Shown here in pieces: positions 1 to 6,988 of a stretch of DNA of 13,186 nucleotides (its first letter is position 1; the number at the start of each line of letters is the position of its first letter). The notes beneath the pieces were generated by a model that was not told where the DNA came from, did no database searches, and saw nothing but the letters and a program-made list of their open reading frames with translations. Position numbers and translations under genes: made by a program. Origin of the DNA: Flavobacterium sp. (GTDB lineage Bacteria > Bacteroidota > Bacteroidia > Flavobacteriales > Flavobacteriaceae); NCBI GenBank assembly GCA_030152225.1, contig JASLHL010000172.1, forward strand, positions 1 to 13,186, written 5' to 3'.

Positions 1-1
1 G

Positions 2-355
2 GCAGTTACTGCTATTAAAAAAGGAAATAAAGCCCTACACGAGCGTTTAATCAAGTTATGTATCGCTTGTTCTATTGCATTTTTAGCCATGTATGTGGCG
101 TATCACATGACCTCGATTGAAACAAAATACGGCGGTGAAGGATGGATGCGTTATGCGTATTTCTTTATCTTGATTTCGCATATTCTCTTGTCTATTATCA
201 TTATTCCGTTTGTCTTGATTACTTTTGTACGTGGGATTTCAGGATCTTACCAACGCCATAAAAAATTGGCGCGTATTACCTATCCGATGTGGTTATATGT
301 AGCCGTAACGGGTGTGATTGTTTACTTGATGATTTCTCCATATTACGTGAATTAA
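2..355 (+). CDS. DUF420 family membrane protein (3' part, start outside the window)
   Basis: The frame is open from the left edge, so the start lies upstream; an internal ATG at 89 is not the true start. The visible 117 residues contain three hydrophobic segments, around residues 19-36, 52-72 and 94-113, separated by short charged loops. Histidines occur in ALHERL, in AYHM just after the first segment, in ISHILLS inside the second and in QRHKKLAR; this His-rich pattern is what I associate with DUF420 (YozB-like) proteins. Known of the family: small multi-pass inner-membrane proteins, in Bacteroidota often encoded next to SCO1/SenC and cytochrome c oxidase genes, with no proven biochemical role. 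The next gene starts 5 nt after the stop, so the two are probably co-transcribed. Family assignment is fairly confident; a role in oxidase or copper assembly is inference from typical neighbourhoods. Confidence 0.8.
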   Translation, partial: AVTAIKKGNKALHERLIKLCIACSIAFLAMYVAYHMTSIETKYGGEGWMRYAYFFILISHILLSIIIIPFVLITFVRGISGSYQRHKKLARITYPMWLYVAVTGVIVYLMISPYYVN

Positions 356-360
356 TCGAT

Positions 361-582
361 ATGAAAAAGTTTTATTTTTTAGTCGCGTTTTTTATTTTAG
401 CATCCGCTCAGACTGCGGTTGCTCAATGCGCCATGTGTAGAGCGGTATTGGAAACGGAAGATGGTGGGGTGAAAGCTGAAGCCGTAAATGATGGAATTGT
501 TTACCTCATGATATTCCCGTATTTACTCGTTGGATTTGCACTCTATTTTAGCTATAAAGTGTATAAAAAGAAAAAGAGTTAA
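361..582 (+). CDS. Small exported membrane protein with a CAMCR (CxxC) motif
   Basis: This gene encodes 73 residues. The start at 361 lies 5 nt after the previous stop and gives a clean signal peptide (MKKF, then a hydrophobic core, ending TAVAQ around residue 22). A longer reading from 289 would overlap the DUF420 gene and is rejected. Right after the predicted cleavage site comes CAMCRA (C23, C26). An acidic, Gly-rich stretch follows, then one membrane segment around residues 46-65 and a Lys-rich tail (YKKKKS). The expected topology is a short periplasmic CxxC head anchored in the inner membrane. The residues before C23 (VAQ) do not form a lipobox, so a lipoprotein is unlikely. I recall similar short proteins next to DUF420 genes in Flavobacteria, unnamed. 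A metal-binding or thiol role linked to cytochrome oxidase assembly is inference from the motif and location. Confidence 0.85.
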   Translation: MKKFYFLVAFFILASAQTAVAQCAMCRAVLETEDGGVKAEAVNDGIVYLMIFPYLLVGFALYFSYKVYKKKKS

Positions 583-599
583 GCTCACTTCAATATAGT

Positions 600-625
600 A
601 AACCGCCTATGCAGGCGGTTTTTTT
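600..625 (+). terminator. Rho-independent terminator after the DUF420/CxxC unit
   Basis: A perfect 8-bp stem AAACCGCC (600-607) and GGCGGTTT (614-621) with a 6-nt loop (TATGCA) runs straight into a T-run on the + strand. It lies 18 nt after the stop at 582 and separates this unit from the TolC operon. Confidence 0.9.
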
Positions 626-687
626 ATTACCTTTAATGTAACAATTGGAAGCTATATACGTCTGATTGTTTAGATAATTAGTTTTCA

Positions 688-2121
688 ATGAATTTGTATC
701 AAGTTTATATCTCAACGTTGTGTTTCTTTTTTGCTACGGTGGCTGTGGCTCAAGAGAAGCGTTGGACATTGGATGAATGCATAACGTATGCTATCGAGCA
801 CAATATCAGTGTCAAACAAATCGAAATTAGTGAACAAAGTAAAGGGATTTCCGTCGATATGGCCCGCTATGACTTTTTACCTGTTATTAGTGGAAATGCA
901 AATCACTCGTGGACTTTAGTGGACCAACCTGACCCTCAAACAGGAAGTATTGGACAACGTACCCTCCAAGAATCTACGGTCGGATTAAGTGTGGGCGTTG
1001 ATATTTTCAATGGGTTACAAAAGCAAAAACGATTGGCTAAATCGCGTTTAGAGCACGTAGCGGCAGTATATCAAGTCCAAAAGATCAAAGAGGATATCGC
1101 CTTAGCCGTTATTAATTCCTACTTGCAGATTATTTTCAATAAGGAATTAGTCCATACGAATCAGGTGCAATTGAGCTATGATGAGGCAGAAGTCAGCCGT
1201 GTACAAGTGCTAGTAGATGCGGGTGCAGTGCCAGCAGGAGATTTGCTCGATGTCAAAGCTACAGTGGCTTCTTCTCGACAACGTTTAATCGCTTCCGAAA
1301 ATGAATTGATTATTGCTAAACTTAGTTTAGCGCAGTTGCTTCAGATTCGAGAGTATGAAAAATTTGATGTGCAAGACACCGATTATCAAGTGACAACCTC
1401 CGAATTGATGTTGTACTCACCGGAAGAAATTGCCACACGCGCTTTCGAATCCTTAACGAATATTAAAACAGCAGAACTCAACGTACAATTGGCCGAAAAA
1501 GAAGTTCAAATTAGCAAAGGAGCGTATTATCCTACCCTAACGGGTTTCTATAATTTCGGATCCAATGTATATTATCAGGATCGCGTGGTGGGAAGTATTG
1601 GAACAGGGAGTGCAGAACCAATTGGCTATGTGGAAGGCTCAGGTCAACAGGTGATGCGCCAAGGGATGATGAATGTGTATGGCGGTCCAGAATCCTTCTT
1701 CCGACAAATCGACAACAATAAAAGCTCCGTCTTTGGGTTGAGTTTATCCGTTCCTATTTTCAATGGATTGAAAGCTAGAAAAACAGTGAAGCTCAATCAA
1801 TTGGCTTTGACCCAGATGCAATATGAAAAAGAAGCCGAAGAATTGAAACTAGAACAGTTGGTTTTCAAGGCTTATACAGACACCAAAAGTAGTTTTCAAA
1901 CGTATGAGGCTAGTGTAGTAACCCTTGAATCTCGCGAAAAATCTTTGGAATATGCTAGGGAACGCTATGCGGTAGGGTTGATTAATATTTTTGAACTCAA
2001 TCAAAATCAAAACTTATATGTAACGGCACAATCTAATTTGCTCAAAGCCAAATACGATTACATATTTAAGAATAGAATACTCGAATACTACTTTGGATTA
2101 CCGCTGTTTAAAAGAAATTAA
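688..2121 (+). CDS. TolC-family outer-membrane efflux protein
   Basis: The 477-residue product is an outer-membrane channel that would work with a periplasmic adaptor and an inner-membrane pump. It begins with a signal peptide (hydrophobic residues 8-21, cleavage near AVA-Q22). Two homologous outer-membrane-efflux repeats follow, roughly residues 27-245 and 250-465. Both halves carry the family's features: WTLDECITYAIEHN at the start of the first helix, an FNGL turn in each half (DIFNGLQKQKR and PIFNGLKARK), and a C-terminal ARERYAVGLINIFELNQ helix. The length is normal for the family. There is no strong ribosome-binding site; the leader is AT-rich, as is usual in this phylum. The adaptor starts 2 nt after the stop. 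I found no convincing promoter between the upstream terminator and this gene. The substrate cannot be told from the sequence, so no gene symbol is given. Confidence 0.95.
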   Translation: MNLYQVYISTLCFFFATVAVAQEKRWTLDECITYAIEHNISVKQIEISEQSKGISVDMARYDFLPVISGNANHSWTLVDQPDPQTGSIGQRTLQESTVGLSVGVDIFNGLQKQKRLAKSRLEHVAAVYQVQKIKEDIALAVINSYLQIIFNKELVHTNQVQLSYDEAEVSRVQVLVDAGAVPAGDLLDVKATVASSRQRLIASENELIIAKLSLAQLLQIREYEKFDVQDTDYQVTTSELMLYSPEEIATRAFESLTNIKTAELNVQLAEKEVQISKGAYYPTLTGFYNFGSNVYYQDRVVGSIGTGSAEPIGYVEGSGQQVMRQGMMNVYGGPESFFRQIDNNKSSVFGLSLSVPIFNGLKARKTVKLNQLALTQMQYEKEAEELKLEQLVFKAYTDTKSSFQTYEASVVTLESREKSLEYARERYAVGLINIFELNQNQNLYVTAQSNLLKAKYDYIFKNRILEYYFGLPLFKRN

Positions 2122-2123
2122 TT

Positions 2124-3371
2124 ATGAAAAAAAAATATATACTTCTTGGTTTAGTTCTTGTTTTAGGAATTGTTGTTCTACTGCAGGTTTTTACGGGAAA
2201 AGATGAAGCTACGGTTGTTGAGTTAGCAGCAGTGGATGAAATAAATTTAGTAGAGACCGTATCAGGTACAGGAAAAATTCAACCCGAAATTGAGATTAAA
2301 ATAACACCAGAAGTCTCTGGAGAAATCATAAATTTGCCAATCAAAGAAGGACAGGTAGTCAATAAGGGTGATTTGTTGGTGGTGATTAACCCCAATTTGT
2401 ATGAATCTAATTTGGATCGTATGGTCGCTATGTTGTCCACGAGTAAGGCAGGATTAGAGCAAGCGGAAGCCCAGCTCAAAGAGACGAAAGCGTCTTATGC
2501 ACGAAATAAAACGCTGTATGATAAAGGGGTGATTTCAGGTTCCGAATGGGATCAAGTGGTGCGTTCATATGAGGTGGCAAAAGCCAATAAGAATTCAGCC
2601 TTTTACAATGTTGAAAGTTCAAAAGCTGCCGTGGAAGAAGCGAAAGTAAATTTGTTGAAAACAACAATTTATGCGCCTAGTGCAGGGACAATTTCTCGCG
2701 TGGATGTGGAACTAGGAGAACGCGTATTGGGAACGCAACAAATGGCGGGTACAGAATTGTTGCGCGTGGCGAATTTGAACAGCATGGAAGTGGAAGTAAA
2801 CATCAATGAAAATGACATTGTTAAAGTCAAAGTAGGGGATGAAACAAAAATTGATGTGGATGCCTTTTTGAAAAAAGAATTCAAGGGAATTGTGACGAGT
2901 ATTTCTAATTCCGCTTCGAATCAGACTCTTTCCGCAGATCAAGTTACTACGTTCAAAGTGAAAATTAAAATTTTACGCGAATCCTATGAAGACCTGCTTG
3001 ATGGTAAATTGGAAGATTATTCCCCTTTTAGACCAGGAATGACGGCTGCAGTAGATATTGTAACCCACGTAAAGAATAAGGTGGTGGCAGTTCCAATTAG
3101 CGCTGTGGTCATGCGCAGTCCGAGTGATACGCTTGCGGAAAAAGACACCAAAACTGTACAGACAAACGATGCATTAAAGGAAGCAGTATTTGTAGAAGCC
3201 AATGGAGTCGCTCAATTGCGCTTTGTCAAAACAGGAATTCAAGATGATAAAAATATTGAAATTGTTCAAGGGTTGAAAAAAGGAGATGTAATTATTACAG
3301 GTCCCTATTCAATAGTAAGTAAATCCTTGAAACACAACGATAAAGTAAAGAAAGAAGAAACAAAAGAATGA
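2124..3371 (+). CDS. Periplasmic adaptor subunit (HlyD/MacA-type membrane fusion protein)
   Basis: The product has 415 residues, anchored by one N-terminal membrane segment (about residues 5-22, after MKKK). The order of parts is typical of MacA/HlyD adaptors: first half of a lipoyl domain (residues 60-92, PEVSGEIINLPIKEGQ), an alpha-helical hairpin rich in Ala, Glu and Lys (about 95-178), second lipoyl half (181-215, YAPSAGTISRVDVELGERV), a beta-barrel domain (from about 220) with RPGMTAAVDI near its end, and a membrane-proximal domain ending in GLKKGDVIITGPY. It would link the TolC-type channel encoded 2 nt upstream to an inner-membrane transporter. The lack of an N-terminal lipidation Cys fits the MacA type. 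No ABC ATPase, permease or RND pump follows; instead tsaB overlaps its stop codon (ATGA, 3368-3371). The partner pump must therefore be encoded elsewhere. Confidence 0.93.
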   Translation: MKKKYILLGLVLVLGIVVLLQVFTGKDEATVVELAAVDEINLVETVSGTGKIQPEIEIKITPEVSGEIINLPIKEGQVVNKGDLLVVINPNLYESNLDRMVAMLSTSKAGLEQAEAQLKETKASYARNKTLYDKGVISGSEWDQVVRSYEVAKANKNSAFYNVESSKAAVEEAKVNLLKTTIYAPSAGTISRVDVELGERVLGTQQMAGTELLRVANLNSMEVEVNINENDIVKVKVGDETKIDVDAFLKKEFKGIVTSISNSASNQTLSADQVTTFKVKIKILRESYEDLLDGKLEDYSPFRPGMTAAVDIVTHVKNKVVAVPISAVVMRSPSDTLAEKDTKTVQTNDALKEAVFVEANGVAQLRFVKTGIQDDKNIEIVQGLKKGDVIITGPYSIVSKSLKHNDKVKKEETKE

Positions 3372-4045
3372 TTGTACTATTGAATATAGAGACGGCAACG
3401 AAAAATTGCTCTGTCTCTTTGTCTGTAGACGGCACACAAGTAGGTGTTAGGGAAATAGCAGAAGAGCACTTTTCCCATGCAGAAAAATTACATGTATTTA
3501 TTGAAGAACTATTGAAAGAAAATGGTTTTAGCATGAAAGATTTAGCCGCTATTGCTGTAAGTCAAGGTCCTGGATCTTATACGGGATTGCGCATTGGCGT
3601 TTCTTCCGTAAAAGGCTTGTGCTATGGCTTGTCTATTCCAATGATTGCGCTAGATACCTTGCAGATTTTAGCTAAGCAATTGACGGTAGAAAGCGGATGG
3701 ATCATTCCGATGATTGATGCAAGGCGAATGGAGGTGTTTTGTGCTGTGTTCTCTCATGAAGGGAATCCAGTTAAGGCTATTGAAGCAAAAGTGATTGACG
3801 AGGCTTCTTTTAGTGAATTAGAAGGAGATATGCCTGTTTACTTCATCGGCGATGGAGCCATGAAATGTGCAACGGTATTAAAAGCGGCAAATTTCCATTT
3901 TTGTGATACAATTGTTTACCCTTCAGCAAAAGAAATGATTGGGTTAAGCTACCAAAAATACCTCGATCAAGATTTTGTAGATGTGGCTTATTTTGAACCA
4001 TACTACTTAAAAGATTTTGTTCTACCTGTAAAAAAACAGAAATAA
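3368..4045 (+). CDS. tsaB: tRNA threonylcarbamoyladenosine biosynthesis protein TsaB
   Basis: The 225-residue product is a paralogue of TsaD with an ASKHA fold. It scaffolds the TsaD-TsaB-TsaE complex that makes N6-threonylcarbamoyladenosine at position 37 of ANN-decoding tRNAs in the cytoplasm. Evidence is the N-terminal NIETATKNCSVSL strand-turn, the HFSHAEKL segment (residues 34-41), the strongly conserved SQGPGSYTGLRIG (65-77) with VKGLCYGLSIP after it, and MIDARRMEVF in the middle. The length matches usual TsaB. It starts inside the stop codon of the adaptor gene (ATGA overlap), which suggests translational coupling to an efflux adaptor although the functions are unrelated. It converges with the mscS-type gene on the other strand with only 4 nt between coding ends. 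Confidence 0.95.
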   Translation: MIVLLNIETATKNCSVSLSVDGTQVGVREIAEEHFSHAEKLHVFIEELLKENGFSMKDLAAIAVSQGPGSYTGLRIGVSSVKGLCYGLSIPMIALDTLQILAKQLTVESGWIIPMIDARRMEVFCAVFSHEGNPVKAIEAKVIDEASFSELEGDMPVYFIGDGAMKCATVLKAANFHFCDTIVYPSAKEMIGLSYQKYLDQDFVDVAYFEPYYLKDFVLPVKKQK

Positions 4046-4069
4046 GTGATTATAATTGATCACTTATTT
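4040..4069. terminator. Bidirectional hairpin terminator embedded in two convergent coding ends
   Basis: A perfect 11-bp inverted repeat, AAATAAGTGAT (4040-4050) and ATCACTTATTT (4059-4069), has an 8-nt loop. The left arm covers the tsaB stop codon (4043-4045) and one base of the mscS-type stop; the right arm lies inside the last codons of the mscS-type gene. On the minus strand the stem is followed by CTGTTTTTTTAC, a good U-tract. On the plus strand the tail (TTATTTCTCTTG) is weaker. Confidence 0.75.
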
Positions 4070-4817
4070 CTCTTGCTTTGAGCAATATAAAAGAGTTTAC
4101 GGCTGTAAAATTATCATTGTCTACCCAAACTTGTACCACATAGGTTATCTTCGTGTCGAGGAGTTCTTTGATGAGAACACGTGGTTTGGGTTGAGACAAA
4201 ATCTTGTCATTGACTTGCAACGCTTCCAGTAATTGATCAATAAAAAGCGTGGTGTTTTTCGCTAGGTTGGTCTGTACCACTACCTCAGATCGCCTCAAGT
4301 TATTTTGCGATATATTTTTGATCTTACTGTTGGATAAAACGCCATTGGGAATGTAAATAATATTGTTTTGGTAGTTTACAATTTGGGTAGAAAAGATGTG
4401 AATACTAAGCACCTTTCCCGATTCTCCCTGTGCTTCAATAATATCGCCAATGCGAAAAGGCTTGAAGAGAATAATCAAAACACCTCCTGCAAAGTTGCTT
4501 AAAGATCCTTGTAAAGAAAGTCCTATGGCTAAACTCATCGCTCCAATGATTGCGACAAATGAACTGGTTTGAATCCCCAATTTAGAGGCAATAACAACGA
4601 ATAGTAAAATGCGAAATCCCCAGAGTAAAACATCTAAAATAAAACTATTAAAGGTGGGGTCTATATTGCGTCTAGTCAGTATTCGCTTAGCGATTTTTTG
4701 AGACATTTTAATCACCCATAATCCCAAAGCCAAAATGAACAAAGACGTAACAATTTGGGGAATATAAGCAATAATGTTTTCGATATAAGAGGTCAGTAAA
4801 TGATCAAATTTTTCCAT
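4050..4817 (-). CDS. MscS-type small-conductance mechanosensitive ion channel
   Basis: The 255-residue inner-membrane channel would open under membrane tension to release solutes on osmotic downshock. Three N-terminal membrane segments lie at about residues 17-36, 60-80 and 86-110. The third is the Gly/Ala/Ser-rich pore helix with the family pattern GAMSLAIGLSLQGSLSNFAGG. Directly after it comes the MscS beta-domain signature: LFKPFRIGDIIEAQGESGKV and then YIPNGVLSNSKIKN. A mixed alpha/beta C-terminal domain completes the protein. Length is close to that of E. coli MscS (286 residues). It starts 3 nt after the stop of the DUF255 gene and is the second gene of that operon. Its last codons form part of the terminator hairpin shared with tsaB. 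I give no symbol because several MscS paralogues are common in this group. Confidence 0.95.
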   Translation of the reverse strand: MEKFDHLLTSYIENIIAYIPQIVTSLFILALGLWVIKMSQKIAKRILTRRNIDPTFNSFILDVLLWGFRILLFVVIASKLGIQTSSFVAIIGAMSLAIGLSLQGSLSNFAGGVLIILFKPFRIGDIIEAQGESGKVLSIHIFSTQIVNYQNNIIYIPNGVLSNSKIKNISQNNLRRSEVVVQTNLAKNTTLFIDQLLEALQVNDKILSQPKPRVLIKELLDTKITYVVQVWVDNDNFTAVNSFILLKAREISDQL

Positions 4818-4820
4818 AAA

Positions 4821-6818
4821 TTACAGTTTAATTAAGGGACTTAATTCAGCAGTTGGCGTTAAACAATGCCTGTTTTCACAAAGGTAATACTGTGTTGTAG
4901 TACGCAATGAATATTTTGTAAAATAAGGGATTGTACTCGGCTCGTTGATTGGGAAAATAAAGGTTTTGCTAACCAAATTGGCTTGGATACGCAAGCTGTC
5001 TTCTCCTGCATTTTCACCTACAATTGCCAATTCCGAAGGTGATTCGGTATACAACATCGCCAACAACCACTGGGAATAAGCTGATGGATAATCCAATTGA
5101 GACTGCATGATCTCGATCATGTGATGAGCGAGTTCACTGTAATAGCGGTGTTCAAACAACACGCCCAAATACAGTAAGTTATGGGCCATAATCGCGTTAG
5201 AAGAAGGAATGACATTGTCTTCTGTTTCGATACTTCTCAAGATTGTATCACTGTGTTTTTCTTGACTAAAATAGAAGAATTTACTCTTTTCATCGAGAAA
5301 TAGGTCTAAGCTCAGGTCCATCAAGCGCTTGGCTTCCCATACATACCCTTGGTTTGCTGTGTGTTCAAATAAACGAAGGAGTGCTTGGATGTAAAAACTG
5401 TAATCGTCTAAATAGCCTAGAGTTTGTATTTTTTGATGGTGAGACGAATGGTAAAGACCAAGTTCTTCATCCAGTAAATACTGCTGAATATAGTGGTGAA
5501 TGCGTTCTGCTTGTTGCAAATACGAGGATTCACCCGAAGCACTGTAGGCATCGAGTAGCCCCGTGATGAGCATGGCATTCCAGCTGCAGATAATTTTGTC
5601 ATCTAGCAAGGGTTTTGGTCGTTGATTGCGCGATTGTAAGAGCAATTTTTCCCATTGTTTTTTGCGTTCTTTCAAGGCGAAAATATCCCATTGATTGGCT
5701 TGTGCAATTGTTTCTAAGGGTTGATTCTGAATGAGAACGTAGTTTTCATCTTCCCAATATCCAAAGTCGTTGATGTTGAATACTTGGGCAAATAGAGCAT
5801 AATCATCCCCTAAGAGATGGCGTAAATCAGTTTCAGTCCACACATAGTAAGCACCTTCTTTTGAAACCCCGTTGGCATCTAAGCTATCTGCATCCAAAGC
5901 AGAATAGGTACCCCCCAGTGCTGAAGTCCAATGCGTTTGAATGAACTGAACCGTTTTAGAGATTACTTCTAGATACAATGCATTTTGTGTGCGTTTATAA
6001 GCATCACTATATACGCTCAATAGCTGTGCATTGTCATAGAGCATTTTTTCAAAATGGGGAATATGCCATTTAAAATCAACAGAATAACGAGAGAATCCAC
6101 CATCGATTACATCGAAAATACCACCCCAAGCCATTTGCGTTAAGGTTAAATCTACATAGTGCAACAAGTCTTTGTCTCGTTTGAGGTCTCCTAATTTTTG
6201 TAAATAAAGTAAGTTCGTTGGCATCATGAATTTGGGGGTTCGTTGATAGCCTCCATACTGCAAGTCAAAACTCTGTTTCCATTGATCGAGAAGCAGGGTT
6301 AGATTGAAACGATGCTCTTCTCTAGCAGTTGGTGCTAGGCCCATGATGTAGATTCCCTCTTGTAGTTTTTCTGCAAATTCAAGTGTTGCTTCGGGTTTAT
6401 TTTGATACAATTGTGCAAGTTGTTCCAAGGCATCAACCCAGGTTGCTTTGGGAAAATACGTTCCCCCCCAAATAGGTCTTCCATCGGGTAAGCAGACTAC
6501 ATTTAACGGCCAGCCACCCTGTTTGGTCATCAGTTGAACCGCTTTCATATAGTAAGCGTCTACGTCGGGATGTTCTTCTCGGTCCACTTTAATCGAAATA
6601 AAATGGCGATTCATTACTTCCGCAACCGCTAAATTAGTAAAACTCTCATCTTCCATCACATGACACCAATGGCAAGTGGAATAACCAATACTGACAATGA
6701 CCAGCTTGTTTTGTTCTTTTGCCGTTTCAAAGACAGCTGTATTCCACGCTTTCCAGTGAATAGGGTTGGTGGCATGTTGTTTTAAGTACGGATTTGATGT
6801 GTGTTTGAGTTCATTCAT
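4821..6818 (-). CDS. Thioredoxin-domain protein of the DUF255/YyaL (spermatogenesis-associated protein 20-like) family
   Basis: The product has 665 residues from the start chosen here. The N-terminus MNELKHTSNPYLKQHATNP is the family's usual beginning, followed by a thioredoxin-like domain (about residues 1-165) with the active-site motif GYSTCHWCHVM (C49, C52), SIKVDREEHPDVD, and QGGWPLNVVCLPDGRPIWGGTYFP. The rest (about 200-640) is an (alpha/alpha)6-barrel like those of sugar-acting enzymes, with HFEKMLYDNAQLL, SALDADSLD and DDKIICSWNAMLI. Function is not settled for the family: a redox or sugar-related role has been suggested, without firm biochemistry. A longer reading starting at 6914 adds 32 residues (MLFGFWFTIHHSPF and so on), but that stretch is low-complexity repeat DNA and would contain the gene's own candidate promoter, so I reject it. 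The gene is first in an operon with the mscS-type gene. Confidence 0.93.
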   Translation of the reverse strand: MNELKHTSNPYLKQHATNPIHWKAWNTAVFETAKEQNKLVIVSIGYSTCHWCHVMEDESFTNLAVAEVMNRHFISIKVDREEHPDVDAYYMKAVQLMTKQGGWPLNVVCLPDGRPIWGGTYFPKATWVDALEQLAQLYQNKPEATLEFAEKLQEGIYIMGLAPTAREEHRFNLTLLLDQWKQSFDLQYGGYQRTPKFMMPTNLLYLQKLGDLKRDKDLLHYVDLTLTQMAWGGIFDVIDGGFSRYSVDFKWHIPHFEKMLYDNAQLLSVYSDAYKRTQNALYLEVISKTVQFIQTHWTSALGGTYSALDADSLDANGVSKEGAYYVWTETDLRHLLGDDYALFAQVFNINDFGYWEDENYVLIQNQPLETIAQANQWDIFALKERKKQWEKLLLQSRNQRPKPLLDDKIICSWNAMLITGLLDAYSASGESSYLQQAERIHHYIQQYLLDEELGLYHSSHHQKIQTLGYLDDYSFYIQALLRLFEHTANQGYVWEAKRLMDLSLDLFLDEKSKFFYFSQEKHSDTILRSIETEDNVIPSSNAIMAHNLLYLGVLFEHRYYSELAHHMIEIMQSQLDYPSAYSQWLLAMLYTESPSELAIVGENAGEDSLRIQANLVSKTFIFPINEPSTIPYFTKYSLRTTTQYYLCENRHCLTPTAELSPLIKL

Positions 6819-6836
6819 AAGGTTGGGATTGAATAA

Positions 6837-6844
6837 CAAAATTA
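6837..6844 (-). promoter_or_regulatory. Candidate -7 element (TAATTTTG) of the DUF255/mscS operon
   Basis: On the minus strand TAATTTTG matches the Bacteroidota consensus TAnnTTTG exactly, 18 nt before the chosen ATG at 6818, giving a predicted leader of about 12 nt. No TTG is seen at the right distance for a -33 element; that region is a pyrimidine-rich tract. Such 8-mers occur by chance in AT-rich DNA, so this is suggestive only. Confidence 0.4.
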
Positions 6845-6896
6845 AGGAAAAAATGGGAGAAGAGAGAAGGGAAAATGGAGAGTGGTGAATGGTGAA
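6844..6896. repeat. Purine-rich tract with TGGTGAA heptamer repeat
   Basis: The plus strand is almost all purine here, including an uninterrupted 21-nt purine run at 6855-6875. It ends in two exact tandem copies of TGGTGAA (6883-6889 and 6890-6896), preceded by a related GGAGAG-type segment. The composition is unlike that of flanking DNA. The tract lies between the two divergent start codons and reads as SPF/HHSPF-like low-complexity peptide on the minus strand. From memory, dispersed heptamer tracts like this occur in intergenic DNA of several bacterial groups; I cannot confirm copies elsewhere in this genome. Confidence 0.5.
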
Positions 6897-6935
6897 CCAA
6901 AAGCCAAACAACAAAAGGATAACATTAAGTTAACG

Positions 6936-6963
6936 TTGGTTTGTAGAAATATAATGACTTTTG
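6936..6963 (+). promoter_or_regulatory. Candidate promoter of the phosphate permease gene
   Basis: TTG at 6936-6938 is followed 17 nt later by GACTTTTG (6956-6963), one mismatch from TAnnTTTG. The spacing fits the Bacteroidota sigma-ABfr promoter form (TTG, 17-23 nt, TAnnTTTG). A start near 6970 would give a leader of about 19 nt before the ATG at 6989. A periodic AAC-containing repeat and an overlapping dyad lie immediately upstream (6908-6937). Confidence 0.4.
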
Positions 6964-6988
6964 CAGTACGCAAAAAATAAAAGAATAA

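Noticed and set aside
289..360. Upstream extension of the small CxxC protein
   Set aside because: It would overlap the DUF420 coding sequence and bury a clean signal peptide; the start at 361 fits the gene spacing.
640..687. Promoter for the TolC operon
   Set aside because: TAGTTTTC (680-687) is one base from TAnnTTTG, but it touches the start codon and has no TTG at the proper distance; no convincing promoter could be placed.
2279..3534. Several short minus-strand ORFs across the adaptor and tsaB genes
   Set aside because: All are shadows of well-supported plus-strand genes and show no domain, start context or signal peptide.
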